This document shows, piece by piece, positions 45,957-54,469 of a stretch of 64,000 bases of DNA. The notes under the pieces are model-generated. The model was not told the origin of the DNA and searched no databases. It saw only the letters and a program-made list of their open reading frames with translations. Location of the stretch: the NCBI RefSeq assembly GCF_004769235.1, contig NZ_RQFG01000010.1, forward strand, positions 186,001 through 250,000, read 5' to 3'. The position numbers were made by a program, and so were the translations under genes. The DNA is from Leptospira kanakyensis (lineage in GTDB: Bacteria > Spirochaetota > Leptospiria > Leptospirales > Leptospiraceae). How positions within the stretch are numbered: position 1 is the stretch's first letter; each line of letters begins with the position of its first letter.

Positions 45957-46780
45957 GTCCCCATCCTATCAGTATAGGACGAATCATGATTGTAAAAATG
46001 GGACATTTTTTTATATTCCGCGAACCATTCGTTGGGAATACTTCCGGAAATTCGTTTGAAATCGCGATTGAAGTGAGATTGGTCAGAATATTCAAACTCC
46101 TGAGCCAAATCAGTAAAACGTAAATCTGGATTGTTTTTTCGGTAGTGTTCCGGATTTCTCACCATATCCAGCAACCTGTGCACTGTTCTGTATTCAGAAG
46201 GGTTCATACCTACAATTTCTTTGAATTTACGATCCAATTGTTTTCTAGAAATTCCGATCCTTTTGCATAAATGATTTATGGGAGCCGCAGGACGTGTAAG
46301 TTCCAAAAGTGCAAACCGAACATATGTCGGTATTTCTGAAGGTTGTCCCGGATGGTCTTTCAGAAAGGTAGTGAGGAAATCGGAAATTAGACCATCGGAT
46401 GGGAAATTCGAATCCGAATATTCACCTAATACTAGTTTGTTTTCAGTTTCTGTAAACTGGTTTTGTAATTCATCCCCTCGTTTGGAAAAAAGCGAATACA
46501 TTCCACCCACAAAAAATCTCACAGCAAATAAAGATAAATCTGATTCTGATAGAATCCTCCACCTTCTAGTCTGAGGCCCCACAATATGTATTTTTGGTAA
46601 CGGAAAAATTTCTTTGTTTTCTGTTTCCACAAGTGGAGGGGCTCCTAAATGGAATACCATCTCACACTCGTAAGATGGCAATATCCAAGGAAGTTCTCTC
46701 GCATTTACACCCTTCCAAATCCAAAATTCTTTCACAGCAGATTTTAGATTGGAAGGTGGATCTATAAATCGAATGTCCAA
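45953..46780 (-). CDS. AraC/XylS family transcriptional regulator
   Basis: A 275-residue regulator. The N-terminal part (about 1-150) is a ligand/sensor domain of the type found in DUF6597-containing AraC proteins (MVFHLGAPP; VGPQTRRW). The C-terminal AraC helix-turn-helix pair covers about 165-262: INHLCKRIGISRKQLDRKFKEIVG and FTDLAQEFEYSDQSHFNRDFKRISG. The target is unknown; its own downstream ankyrin gene overlaps by 4 bases. Confidence 0.88.
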   Translation of the reverse strand: MDIRFIDPPSNLKSAVKEFWIWKGVNARELPWILPSYECEMVFHLGAPPLVETENKEIFPLPKIHIVGPQTRRWRILSESDLSLFAVRFFVGGMYSLFSKRGDELQNQFTETENKLVLGEYSDSNFPSDGLISDFLTTFLKDHPGQPSEIPTYVRFALLELTRPAAPINHLCKRIGISRKQLDRKFKEIVGMNPSEYRTVHRLLDMVRNPEHYRKNNPDLRFTDLAQEFEYSDQSHFNRDFKRISGSIPNEWFAEYKKMSHFYNHDSSYTDRMGT

Positions 46781-46806
46781 AGTTTTACCAACGATTCAGT
46801 TTCATT

Positions 46807-49023
46807 TTATTTCCAACGACTCATCCGAAGTGCATTAAAAACTACGGATATTGAACTGAGTGCCATCGCAAGCCCACTCACCCAAGGTAGAAGTAAACCC
46901 GATGCAGCAATCGGAATCCCAAGTAAGTTGTAACCAAGTGCCCATCCAAAGTTTTGTCTGATGTTGATCACAGTATCCTTACCGATCCGGATGAGATCCA
47001 CGATCCTTTGGATGTCTCCATTCACAAGCACAACATCGGCTGTGTTAATCGCAACATCGGATCCCGTTCCCATTGCAATACCGACATCAGAAGCTGCAAG
47101 TGCCGGTGCATCATTGATTCCATCGCCGACCATTGCAGAATGGATTTGATTTGTTTTCAAGGTTCTGATGATTTTTGCTTTATCATCGGGACGAAGGCCG
47201 GAATGTACAGAATTGATTCCCACTAACTTAGCAACTTTTCTGGCAGAAGACTCATTGTCTCCTGTAAGTAGGATTGGTTCTACACCAATGGACTTTAATT
47301 CCGAAATGGCTTCTTTTGCTTCAGGTCTTAACCCATCTTCAATTCGAAAGGTTACCATCCCCTCCATCTTTCCCTGAATTCCCACAAAAACCAAACTGGA
47401 TCCATCTTCAGTCCAAGGTTTTATGGTATTTGTGATTTCCGAATGGATGACAAAACCATTTTCTTCAACAAACTCCTGTTTACCGGCAACATATTGGTTC
47501 CCATTTTGTTCAGAATGGATCCCACCCCCAGGATAGGTTTTTGTAGAAACCATTTCTGACGTTTCACTCAACGATTTTTTTTCTTTTCCATAAGCAACAA
47601 TGGCTTTTGCTAAGGGATGGTCAGAAGTTTTTTCCATTTCTACAATGTTACGAAATGCGGAATCAAATTCCGATTCATTAAGACCAAACTGAGTCACACC
47701 AGTTACCTTAGGTTTTCCTTCGGTGAGGGTTCCTGTTTTATCAAAGGCAATCCAATTGATTTTTGCAACGGATTCCAATGCTTCTGCACTCCGAAAGAGA
47801 ACACCACGTTTTGCGGCCCGTCCTGTCCCAACGAGCAAGGAGATGGGTGTGGCGAGTCCCAAGGCACAGGGACAAGCAATCACTAAGATCGCAATACTAG
47901 TTTCAATAGCAGAAGTGATGACTCCTGGACTAATGACAAAGTACCAAACCATAAAATCGATCAAACTGATAGTGACCACAACCGGAACAAAATATGCTGA
48001 AATCCTATCAGCAATCCTTTGGATGGGTGCTTTGGTACCGAGTGATTCTTCCACAGAACGAATGATATGTGAAAGTGTGGTATCATTACCAACTTTTGTT
48101 GCTTTCACAACCAGAGAACCACTCCCATTCACAGTCCCACCTAAAATTGGATCACCTAATGTTTTTTCCACCGGCATACTTTCACCAGTTAACATCGATT
48201 CATCGGCAAAACTACTCCCTTCCGAAATGATCCCATCCATCGGGAACCTTTCCCCAGCTTTTACTAACACAAGGTCACCCTGTTTTAAATATTCATTCGG
48301 TACCTCTGTCCAAATTCCATTGGATAAGACAGATGCTTTTTCGGGACGAAGTTTGAGTAGAGCATTGATTCCATCACTACTTTTTCCTTTAGCAAAATGT
48401 TCAATCCACTTACCACCCAAAATGAAGGTGATTAGAACCGCAGAAGTTTCAAAATACAGTTCCTTTCCGAACACACTGTATCCGTAAGCAGCACTTGTTC
48501 CTATCACAACAAGGACATCCATATTTGCCGATCCATTCCTTAAGGCACGATAAGCAGACTTATAAAACGGAAATCCGATTAAAAATTGAACAGGAAAAGC
48601 AATTAACATTTGAACATACCGATCCATCAAAAAATGAGGCATAGGCATAAAACTTAAAAAACTAAAATGAGTGACCATCCCGTAGAACAATGGTAAGGAA
48701 AAAAATGCAGAAAGCAGGAACCGAATTTTTAAATTCCGAATTTGGTCTTTTTGTTTTTTTTCTGTTTCTGATTGTTTGCCTGCATCATGAACCAGTGCAG
48801 AATATCCTAGAGACTCTACTTTTTCTAAAAGCGAATTTACGCTGACCGAATCATCAGTTCGTAAAAAAACAGATTCCCGAGCAAAATTCACCCGAACATC
48901 CGTTACACCTTCCATTTTGGAAAGGCCCTTCTCGATGCGAAGGGCACAATTGGCACAGGTCATACCAAAAAGATCTAATGTTCGTTCCGTGGCATTATTT
49001 GAGATTTCCAAGGGAATATCCAT
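46807..49023 (-). CDS. copA: Copper-exporting P1B-type ATPase
   Basis: About 738 residues from the ATG at 49023 (a GTG six bases earlier is possible). One N-terminal HMA domain with CANC (23-26), eight predicted helices, the membrane metal site CPC (IACPCALG), phosphorylation motif DKTGT, SDHPLA and GDGINDAPALAASD. YN in helix 7 (GYNLLG) and the MxxSS pattern in helix 8 (MALSSISVVFNALRM) mark the Cu(I) subgroup. It should pump cytosolic Cu(I) out. It overlaps the copZ-like gene by 29 bases and lies downstream of a CueR-type promoter. Confidence 0.93.
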   Translation of the reverse strand: MDIPLEISNNATERTLDLFGMTCANCALRIEKGLSKMEGVTDVRVNFARESVFLRTDDSVSVNSLLEKVESLGYSALVHDAGKQSETEKKQKDQIRNLKIRFLLSAFFSLPLFYGMVTHFSFLSFMPMPHFLMDRYVQMLIAFPVQFLIGFPFYKSAYRALRNGSANMDVLVVIGTSAAYGYSVFGKELYFETSAVLITFILGGKWIEHFAKGKSSDGINALLKLRPEKASVLSNGIWTEVPNEYLKQGDLVLVKAGERFPMDGIISEGSSFADESMLTGESMPVEKTLGDPILGGTVNGSGSLVVKATKVGNDTTLSHIIRSVEESLGTKAPIQRIADRISAYFVPVVVTISLIDFMVWYFVISPGVITSAIETSIAILVIACPCALGLATPISLLVGTGRAAKRGVLFRSAEALESVAKINWIAFDKTGTLTEGKPKVTGVTQFGLNESEFDSAFRNIVEMEKTSDHPLAKAIVAYGKEKKSLSETSEMVSTKTYPGGGIHSEQNGNQYVAGKQEFVEENGFVIHSEITNTIKPWTEDGSSLVFVGIQGKMEGMVTFRIEDGLRPEAKEAISELKSIGVEPILLTGDNESSARKVAKLVGINSVHSGLRPDDKAKIIRTLKTNQIHSAMVGDGINDAPALAASDVGIAMGTGSDVAINTADVVLVNGDIQRIVDLIRIGKDTVINIRQNFGWALGYNLLGIPIAASGLLLPWVSGLAMALSSISVVFNALRMSRWK

Positions 49024-49198
49024 CCTCACCTAACCGCTCTCTTAGTGTATTCAACTCAGAATCGGTTAAAGTTTCTTTTACTGATACAATTTGTTCTTCA
49101 ACATTGGCTGTGGCTTCTTTACCATTTTCAGCAAAAACTCTTTCTACAGTTTTTTTACAATGCCCACAAGTCATTCCTTCAATTTTATAATTAACCAT
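48995..49198 (-). CDS. copZ: CopZ-like copper chaperone (HMA domain)
   Basis: A 67-residue single HMA domain with the metal site MTCGHC (residues 9-14). It probably hands Cu(I) to CopA. It sits between the His-rich periplasmic protein gene (8-base overlap) and copA (29-base overlap), so the three are coupled on one message. Confidence 0.85.
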   Translation of the reverse strand: MVNYKIEGMTCGHCKKTVERVFAENGKEATANVEEQIVSVKETLTDSELNTLRERLGEDGYSLGNLK

Positions 49199-49625
49199 GA
49201 TGATGCTCCTTTTTTTCCTCTATCACAACAGATAACGGAAGTTTGTGTTTTACATCCGCGCCTTTTTGAAAATTCCATTCGGGAGAAAGTATCAATTCTC
49301 CTTCGTTCACAGAACTTCCCTTAGGAATTTCACAATAAAAATGATCCGGGTGATTTGTACATTTTAAAGGGAATTCCTTACCTTTCGATACAACCTTACC
49401 TCGTAACTTCGAATTTTTGGAAGTAGGATTTTCAAAATTTATATCAAGTAGATACACTTTAAATCCCAAATTTTGGTAAGGAAGTACTTCTGTGTGAAAT
49501 GCTCCTGGCATAGAAATCAAACCACCATGAGGGCCTGGTTTATGTTCTCCATGTGCAGCCATTTGCTGTGAACTGAGTAATGTTAGAAAAATTGTTAGTT
49601 TTATTAAATTTTTTGCTAGTTTCAT
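49191..49625 (-). CDS. Periplasmic His-rich protein of the copper operon
   Basis: About 144 residues from the ATG at 49625, chosen because AGGAG precedes it by seven bases (a frame 14 codons longer would run into the promoter). It has a signal peptide (ending MAAHGEHK), then HGEHKPGPHGG after the cleavage site and a C-terminal EEKKEHHHG, both possible copper sites; two Cys in between (CTNHPDHFYC) could form a disulfide or bind copper. The family is not recognised. It is the promoter-proximal gene of the cop operon and probably binds periplasmic copper. Confidence 0.8.
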   Translation of the reverse strand: MKLAKNLIKLTIFLTLLSSQQMAAHGEHKPGPHGGLISMPGAFHTEVLPYQNLGFKVYLLDINFENPTSKNSKLRGKVVSKGKEFPLKCTNHPDHFYCEIPKGSSVNEGELILSPEWNFQKGADVKHKLPLSVVIEEKKEHHHG

Positions 49626-49651
49626 GGTAACTCCTTTGTTAACATAAAACC

Positions 49652-49682
49652 AGTCTATACCTTCCAACTATTGGAAGGTCAA
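49652..49682 (-). promoter_or_regulatory. CueR-type promoter/operator of the copper operon
   Basis: On the minus strand TTGACC and TAGACT are separated by 19 bases, the overlong spacing typical of MerR-regulated promoters. The spacer region holds a perfect 9+3+9 palindrome, ACCTTCCAA-CTA-TTGGAAGGT (49659-49679), matching the CueR site (ACCTTCC...GGAAGGT) known from the E. coli copA promoter, with the same spacing. It faces the His-rich protein-copZ-copA genes, and the divergent regulator gene at 49734 encodes the matching protein. Confidence 0.88.
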
Positions 49683-49733
49683 TAGTCGATTCCAAATTTT
49701 TTTACTATTTTTCTATTTTTTTTTGGAGAAAAA

Positions 49734-50138
49734 ATGAATATTGGAGAACTTTCAAAGGAAACAGGCGTCAGCACCAAACTCATCCGTCATTATGAAGGGA
49801 TTGGTCTCATCGCAGAAGCTGGAAGAACAGAAAATGGATACCGGGTTTATAGTTCGGATGATATCCACTACCTACGTTTTATCAAAAGATCCAGAGAACT
49901 TGGTTTTCCATTGGATGATATAAAAAGTTTACTCGGGTTATGGAAAAACAAATCACGAAGTAGCAAACAAGTGAAATCACTTGCTGAAAAACACTTAAAC
50001 GAATTAGATTTAAAACTAAAACAATTAAAAGATATGTCAGACACTCTTAAAAATCTTGTGAAACATTGTCATGGTGACCATAGACCGGATTGCCCTATTC
50101 TCAAAAATCTAGAACAAAGTGAGTTCACCAACTCATAA
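49734..50138 (+). CDS. cueR: Copper-responsive MerR-family regulator (CueR)
   Basis: A 134-residue regulator. The N-terminal winged HTH (MNIGELSKETGVSTKLIRHYE) is followed by a long dimerisation helix and the metal-binding loop CHGDHRPDC with Cys at 112 and 120, the exact positions of the Cu(I) ligands of E. coli CueR. A GGAG site precedes the ATG by five bases. It is divergent from the cop operon and should bind the palindrome at 49659-49679, activating the operon when Cu(I) is present. Confidence 0.9.
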   Translation: MNIGELSKETGVSTKLIRHYEGIGLIAEAGRTENGYRVYSSDDIHYLRFIKRSRELGFPLDDIKSLLGLWKNKSRSSKQVKSLAEKHLNELDLKLKQLKDMSDTLKNLVKHCHGDHRPDCPILKNLEQSEFTNS

Positions 50139-50147
50139 TGAGACATG

Positions 50148-51254
50148 TTAACGTTCTTTTTTTAAAATGTCAGCGATAAGCCGAGTGGCCACTTCATTCA
50201 AATGGATATCACCTTTTTGTAACAAGTCCGTTCGATACCTCATCCATTTTCTCAAGTCGATTAACGGAATTTCATTTTCTTTTGTTAGTTGGATTAAATC
50301 GAGAACCAATTCCGAATCAAATTCCAACCATTTAGGATTCATTTTAAATCCAATGTTTTGGTAAACCTCGTAACGAGTTTTATCAAATTCAACTTCTAAA
50401 GGGATATAAACAACTCTTAGACGTTTGTCATCCTTTTCAATTTTATGTTTTAATCGGAGGAAAACTCGTTTCCACCTTTCAAAATCTTTTTTCGCAAACG
50501 TCTTTGTATCAAGGGAATTAGAAAGATAAGTAGGACTAATTTGAAACAAGGTTTTTAGTGGAAGGAAATCTATTTCTTCCTCTTGTTTTGTTTTTGTATC
50601 CGGAGCAAGATAAGGAAGTTGCGAAACCCTTTTCAGTTCTTCTTCCATTCGTTTTTGTATCGATTCAAAATAAGTTCCTTTTAAATACAACCTACTTGAT
50701 TCAGGGAAAAAAAATGCAAATACATGGAAATACCATTTTTGATGGTTTACAAAATGTAAATAATCAGGTGTATCCCCTGTTTCATAAATATCATTTCCAT
50801 AAACAAACAAATATACATCTTTTAATGGGAATGAAGGACTAACTTTTTCGTACATAGAAAATTCATTTTCCAAAGTGAATCCCGGGATACTTACGTTTAT
50901 CCAATGGCAGTTCGTTTCTCGATTTAAAATTTCGGGGAAAGTATCCTTTTTAAATATCCCAGAACCAAAGGTTTGAGAATCACCTAATAACAAATAGGAA
51001 CATGTAACATCTGTTTTTAAAGTACCAATGCGAAAACCGAATTCATTGATTTCGGAAAACTCTCTTTCTCCTTGCCGGAAAAAAGGAATCTTTTGGTTTA
51101 CCGGAAAATGGTAATGGCCATAAGAAAAATGAAACCACCCAAAAGAATCTATGATTCTGCAAAAGGAAAGTAAAACAGAAAAGAAAAGTAAGGTGTACAA
51201 ACCAAATTTGATAGGTTTGGATAAGTTTGTGGTTTGTTCTTTATCTTTTTTCAT
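50148..51254 (-). CDS. Membrane-anchored SGNH/GDSL-like protein
   Basis: A 368-residue protein with an N-terminal membrane helix (about 16-33) and an extracytoplasmic domain. The GDSQTFGSG motif (about 93-101) holds the Ser of an SGNH-hydrolase block I, and the later DIHLNEVATRLIADIL segment near the C-terminus (block V, with the Asp-x-His pair) completes the pattern. Such proteins often add or remove acyl groups on glycans. It is divergent from a GT-C-like membrane protein gene, which may point to a shared role in surface polysaccharide, but this is inference. Confidence 0.72.
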   Translation of the reverse strand: MKKDKEQTTNLSKPIKFGLYTLLFFSVLLSFCRIIDSFGWFHFSYGHYHFPVNQKIPFFRQGEREFSEINEFGFRIGTLKTDVTCSYLLLGDSQTFGSGIFKKDTFPEILNRETNCHWINVSIPGFTLENEFSMYEKVSPSFPLKDVYLFVYGNDIYETGDTPDYLHFVNHQKWYFHVFAFFFPESSRLYLKGTYFESIQKRMEEELKRVSQLPYLAPDTKTKQEEEIDFLPLKTLFQISPTYLSNSLDTKTFAKKDFERWKRVFLRLKHKIEKDDKRLRVVYIPLEVEFDKTRYEVYQNIGFKMNPKWLEFDSELVLDLIQLTKENEIPLIDLRKWMRYRTDLLQKGDIHLNEVATRLIADILKKER

Positions 51255-51301
51255 TGCAGATCTTAGGAATTCAGAAAGAATATACCTGTTTTCGATTTCT
51301 T

Positions 51302-52708
51302 ATGGAACAATCAAAAAAAGCAATAGGTTTCTTCTTTGGTTTGGCAATTTTGGCTTTTGGTTTTTTGTTATTTTATACAAAACAAATAGAACCTTTCTCT
51401 GATTTTGCGTTAATAGAGTGGCAGATAAAACTCGCAAATCAGGGAATCTTCCACCTTCCTTACCAAAATCATTTAGAAGATCCTAACTTTCATTTTTTCC
51501 CCTTCCCCTCTCTATTTTTTCACATACAAAATGGATCTGCTTATTCCACATTTCCAAACCTCTATCCAATTTTATTTTCTCCGTTGTACGCAAGTTTTGG
51601 TCTTATTGGAATCAAAGTCGCACAATTTGTTCTATTTTTCTTTTCCATCTATCTTTTTTATCAAATCAATAAAAATGCAATTTCCGCAATACTTCTGTTA
51701 TCTGGTTCAACAATATTCATCTATATTTTTCTAATCCATGAAACCATTTTATTTTTCTTTCTAGAAATTTTGATTTTGTATCTCTATCACAATCGGCGTA
51801 CTGGCTTATCTGGATTTTTGGCTCTATGTTTGGTTTGGATGCGACCAGAAATGATTTTTGCTGTAGCCTTTCTTCCATTTTGTTTTTCAGAAAAACATAA
51901 CTGGAAAAGATATTGGTTCGTTTTTTTGATTACAGGAATTGTTTTCTCTATAGTAAATCAATTTACCTTTGGGACTTTCGTTCCAATCCGTTTTTTTAAA
52001 AAACCCGAATACCAATTCCGTCCTGAAATCGCTTTCTATTTGTTCAAAATTACTTTAGAGCAAATTCCTATTATCTTTCTCTTTATCATATACTTAGTAA
52101 AGTCTTTCAAAAGAAAGGAATGGTTCTATCGAAACATATCGTTACTAACAATCACGACTATCATTATACTCATTTCACCAAACACGGGAGGACATAACAC
52201 TCCTCGATATTTATTCGGACTCATCCCTCTATATATTTTGTTACTCCGAACAAATACAAACATAGAAAACAAAATTTCTAAACGATGGATCCTACTCTGT
52301 TTGGCGCTTTCTATTTATAGTTTAGTAACTCTTTGGAACCAAACCAAAGAATTGAAAAAAATTTCAAAATTTCAAACCAATACCTTAGAAGAATTAACGA
52401 AAATCGAAGATCAAATTCTTGTTTTTAATAACTCCGACTTTGCTTTTGTAGCTTTACCCCTCCTGGATAGAAAAAAAAATCTTTTGTTATTACAAAATCA
52501 AAATCATAGAGAAAACCTCATCACAATTCTAAATGCAAAAAATGCCAGTTCCTTTACTTTTTTGGAACTCCCACCTTCACCCATCCCCATAGGTGAAACC
52601 TTGAAGTTACCTGGCTGTAACATAAATTGTGAATTTCGAACCATTGAAACAAAGACCTTACCCAATGCCCTACTCCCCATTAAAGCAACCAGATACAAAC
52701 GAATGTAA
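51302..52708 (+). CDS. Multi-pass membrane protein, GT-C glycosyltransferase-like
   Basis: About 468 residues from the ATG at 51302 (the frame stays open upstream to overlap the divergent gene). There are roughly ten membrane helices, an acidic segment after the first helix (EPFSDFALIEWQIKLAN, about 27-43) and a soluble C-terminal region of about 120 residues. This is the layout of GT-C glycosyltransferases acting on lipid-linked sugars, but no diagnostic motif is certain. Its codon use is strongly AT-rich, like its divergent neighbour. Confidence 0.65.
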   Translation: MEQSKKAIGFFFGLAILAFGFLLFYTKQIEPFSDFALIEWQIKLANQGIFHLPYQNHLEDPNFHFFPFPSLFFHIQNGSAYSTFPNLYPILFSPLYASFGLIGIKVAQFVLFFFSIYLFYQINKNAISAILLLSGSTIFIYIFLIHETILFFFLEILILYLYHNRRTGLSGFLALCLVWMRPEMIFAVAFLPFCFSEKHNWKRYWFVFLITGIVFSIVNQFTFGTFVPIRFFKKPEYQFRPEIAFYLFKITLEQIPIIFLFIIYLVKSFKRKEWFYRNISLLTITTIIILISPNTGGHNTPRYLFGLIPLYILLLRTNTNIENKISKRWILLCLALSIYSLVTLWNQTKELKKISKFQTNTLEELTKIEDQILVFNNSDFAFVALPLLDRKKNLLLLQNQNHRENLITILNAKNASSFTFLELPPSPIPIGETLKLPGCNINCEFRTIETKTLPNALLPIKATRYKRM

Positions 52709-52785
52709 ATTTAAACTTACAAGAAAGATATTTCTAAAATGATTTTCTCCTTGGATTTCTTTTGCTATTTGTTTGAATTCGACAT

Positions 52786-53697
52786 ATGAGCTCAAAACAA
52801 TGTCCAAGCTGCGGTAGCACAAATATTTACCAAGAGTCTGCAACCACCTACCGATGTGGTGATTGTTTTGATAAGTTGCCAACAGGAAGTACAGTGGAAC
52901 TTCCTCCACCAAAGGTTTACGGAACCTCCAAACAAAATTCACAGACAGGATCTTTGGGTAACTGGAAAAATCTAATGACAGGAATTGTTGTCGCTTGGCT
53001 CGTGTTAGGTTCTTCTGTATTCACATATTTTCAGAATATGACGTCGGGATCTGGCTCGTCCCAAGACAAAAATGTTACGATTCAAATTGATCCCAATTTG
53101 GAATCGATCGAAATCAATCCGGAAGGAGAGTTCCAATTTACATCTGCACTCCCTGACGTTATTGGTAACGTTTATGTTGTAGGAAAGTTTACCAACAAAA
53201 GCGGACAGAATTTACTGATGCCAAAATTTACTGTAGATTTACAAAATGCGGAAGGAACCAGTTTAACATCTGGATTCGGATATTCAGAAAAAAGTATTGT
53301 TCCGAATGGAGATTCTGCTAGTTTTTTAGTATTAATCGAAAAGGCACCTAACTATGACCACTATGATATATCAGTAACGGCCACAACCATTCCCGAACAT
53401 AAGGCCATACAAGAACTTTCATTAAAACAAATTGATTTCAAACGAAACCAGTATAAAGAAATTGTAATGTTTGGGAAAATCCAAAACCGAAGTAATACAA
53501 TAGCCAATTCCACAAGAATCACCTGTTTACTTTTAGATAAAAAAGATCAATCCATTGATTATGAATCGGTGAGTTTAGAAAAAGAAGATTTTTTACCTAA
53601 AGAATCACAAAATTTTCAAATTATATTTTCTAGGACGAAACAAATTCCAAACTCTTATTATTGTGAAACAAACTCTAGTATGAAAAATAATGAGTGA
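52786..53697 (+). CDS. Zinc-ribbon membrane protein with extracytoplasmic domain
   Basis: A 303-residue protein. An N-terminal zinc ribbon (CPSCG at 6-10, CGDC at 24-27), a Pro-rich linker and one membrane helix (about 64-84) precede an extracytoplasmic part that looks like two beta-sandwich modules (GNVYVVGKFTNKSGQNL and then IVMFGKIQNRSNTIANS), as in FxLYD/DUF3426-type proteins. It could monitor or bind something at the membrane; no enzymatic motif is seen. Confidence 0.7.
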   Translation: MSSKQCPSCGSTNIYQESATTYRCGDCFDKLPTGSTVELPPPKVYGTSKQNSQTGSLGNWKNLMTGIVVAWLVLGSSVFTYFQNMTSGSGSSQDKNVTIQIDPNLESIEINPEGEFQFTSALPDVIGNVYVVGKFTNKSGQNLLMPKFTVDLQNAEGTSLTSGFGYSEKSIVPNGDSASFLVLIEKAPNYDHYDISVTATTIPEHKAIQELSLKQIDFKRNQYKEIVMFGKIQNRSNTIANSTRITCLLLDKKDQSIDYESVSLEKEDFLPKESQNFQIIFSRTKQIPNSYYCETNSSMKNNE

Positions 53698-53709
53698 GAT
53701 GAATGGGGA

Positions 53710-54015
53710 TTAGTCCCAGTGTTTGTGTAGGACTTTATAAAAATTATCAATGGATTTGTCTAAGTTGTGAGAACGCCAGTATGGGTTGGCTTCCAAAGCA
53801 TCTTGGACAGATTTGACAACTGCTCTTGTAAAACTCGTCCGATCGATCTTTGATCCCTTTTCCAATTTCTCAAAATTTGTATTCCTAATGGAAAGTTCTT
53901 TTTTGATAGCTGATGAAATGACAATTACCGCATCTTCTGCTGTTAGTCGATGTTCCATCACGAGTAACTCTGCAGCTTCTTTGATTAAAATTAATTGTCG
54001 ATTGCTGACTGTCAT
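53710..54015 (-). CDS. Small helical protein, unknown function
   Basis: A 101-residue protein, all helical by pattern, without Cys, signal or membrane helix. It ends in YWRSHNLDKSIDNFYKVLHKHWD. The family is not recognised. It stands alone, convergent to the zinc-ribbon gene (12 bases apart) and divergent from the STAS gene 112 bases away. The ATG and clean frame support a real gene. Confidence 0.6.
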   Translation of the reverse strand: MTVSNRQLILIKEAAELLVMEHRLTAEDAVIVISSAIKKELSIRNTNFEKLEKGSKIDRTSFTRAVVKSVQDALEANPYWRSHNLDKSIDNFYKVLHKHWD

Positions 54016-54127
54016 AGGGAATCACACAACTCCATCACAAAGAGAATTGAAAAACAATTCAGAAACAAGAAATCCATTTGGAAAAATTCTTTCAAAATTT
54101 CCAATCAAATAAAAATAGTTTTAAACC

Positions 54128-54412
54128 TTGGCTATTGTAATCGAAATCAAGAACAATGATCTTTCTTTTGACGGACTCAGCGGATTCCGGGAAAGAATTA
54201 TGTCTACCATCAAAAATGCAAAAGAAGATGTGGTTTTGGATCTTTCCGAGATCAGTATGTCCTTGGACAGCGCTACCATTGGCGAATTGATGAAGTTTCA
54301 TTCGGCTTTGGAAGCGAGGCATCTCCAATTACAAATCCGCGGTGTCAACAAACTCATCCGCACGGTATTTCGCCTCAATAAACTGGATACAATCCTTCAT
54401 CTCATTGATTAG
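54128..54412 (+). CDS. STAS-domain protein
   Basis: A 94-residue STAS domain. It starts with TTG; the first beta strand (IVIEIKNNDLSF) begins at residue 3, so no internal start would keep the fold. The loop that is phosphorylated in anti-sigma antagonists reads SLDSATIGEL with Ser48 after Asp47. It could be a second partner-switching antagonist in the window (see 6164-6511). It is not next to a kinase or phosphatase gene; the histidine kinase at 54470 is convergent. Confidence 0.78.
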   Translation: MAIVIEIKNNDLSFDGLSGFRERIMSTIKNAKEDVVLDLSEISMSLDSATIGELMKFHSALEARHLQLQIRGVNKLIRTVFRLNKLDTILHLID

Positions 54413-54469
54413 CATACGGAAGAGTACGAATGTTCCTGATTTGAAGATGGAACCGTCTACAGGAAAAAC

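Noticed and set aside
47723..48487. 254-codon open frame on the plus strand opposite copA
   Set aside because: Antisense shadow of the highly conserved ATPase sequence; no recognisable protein features.
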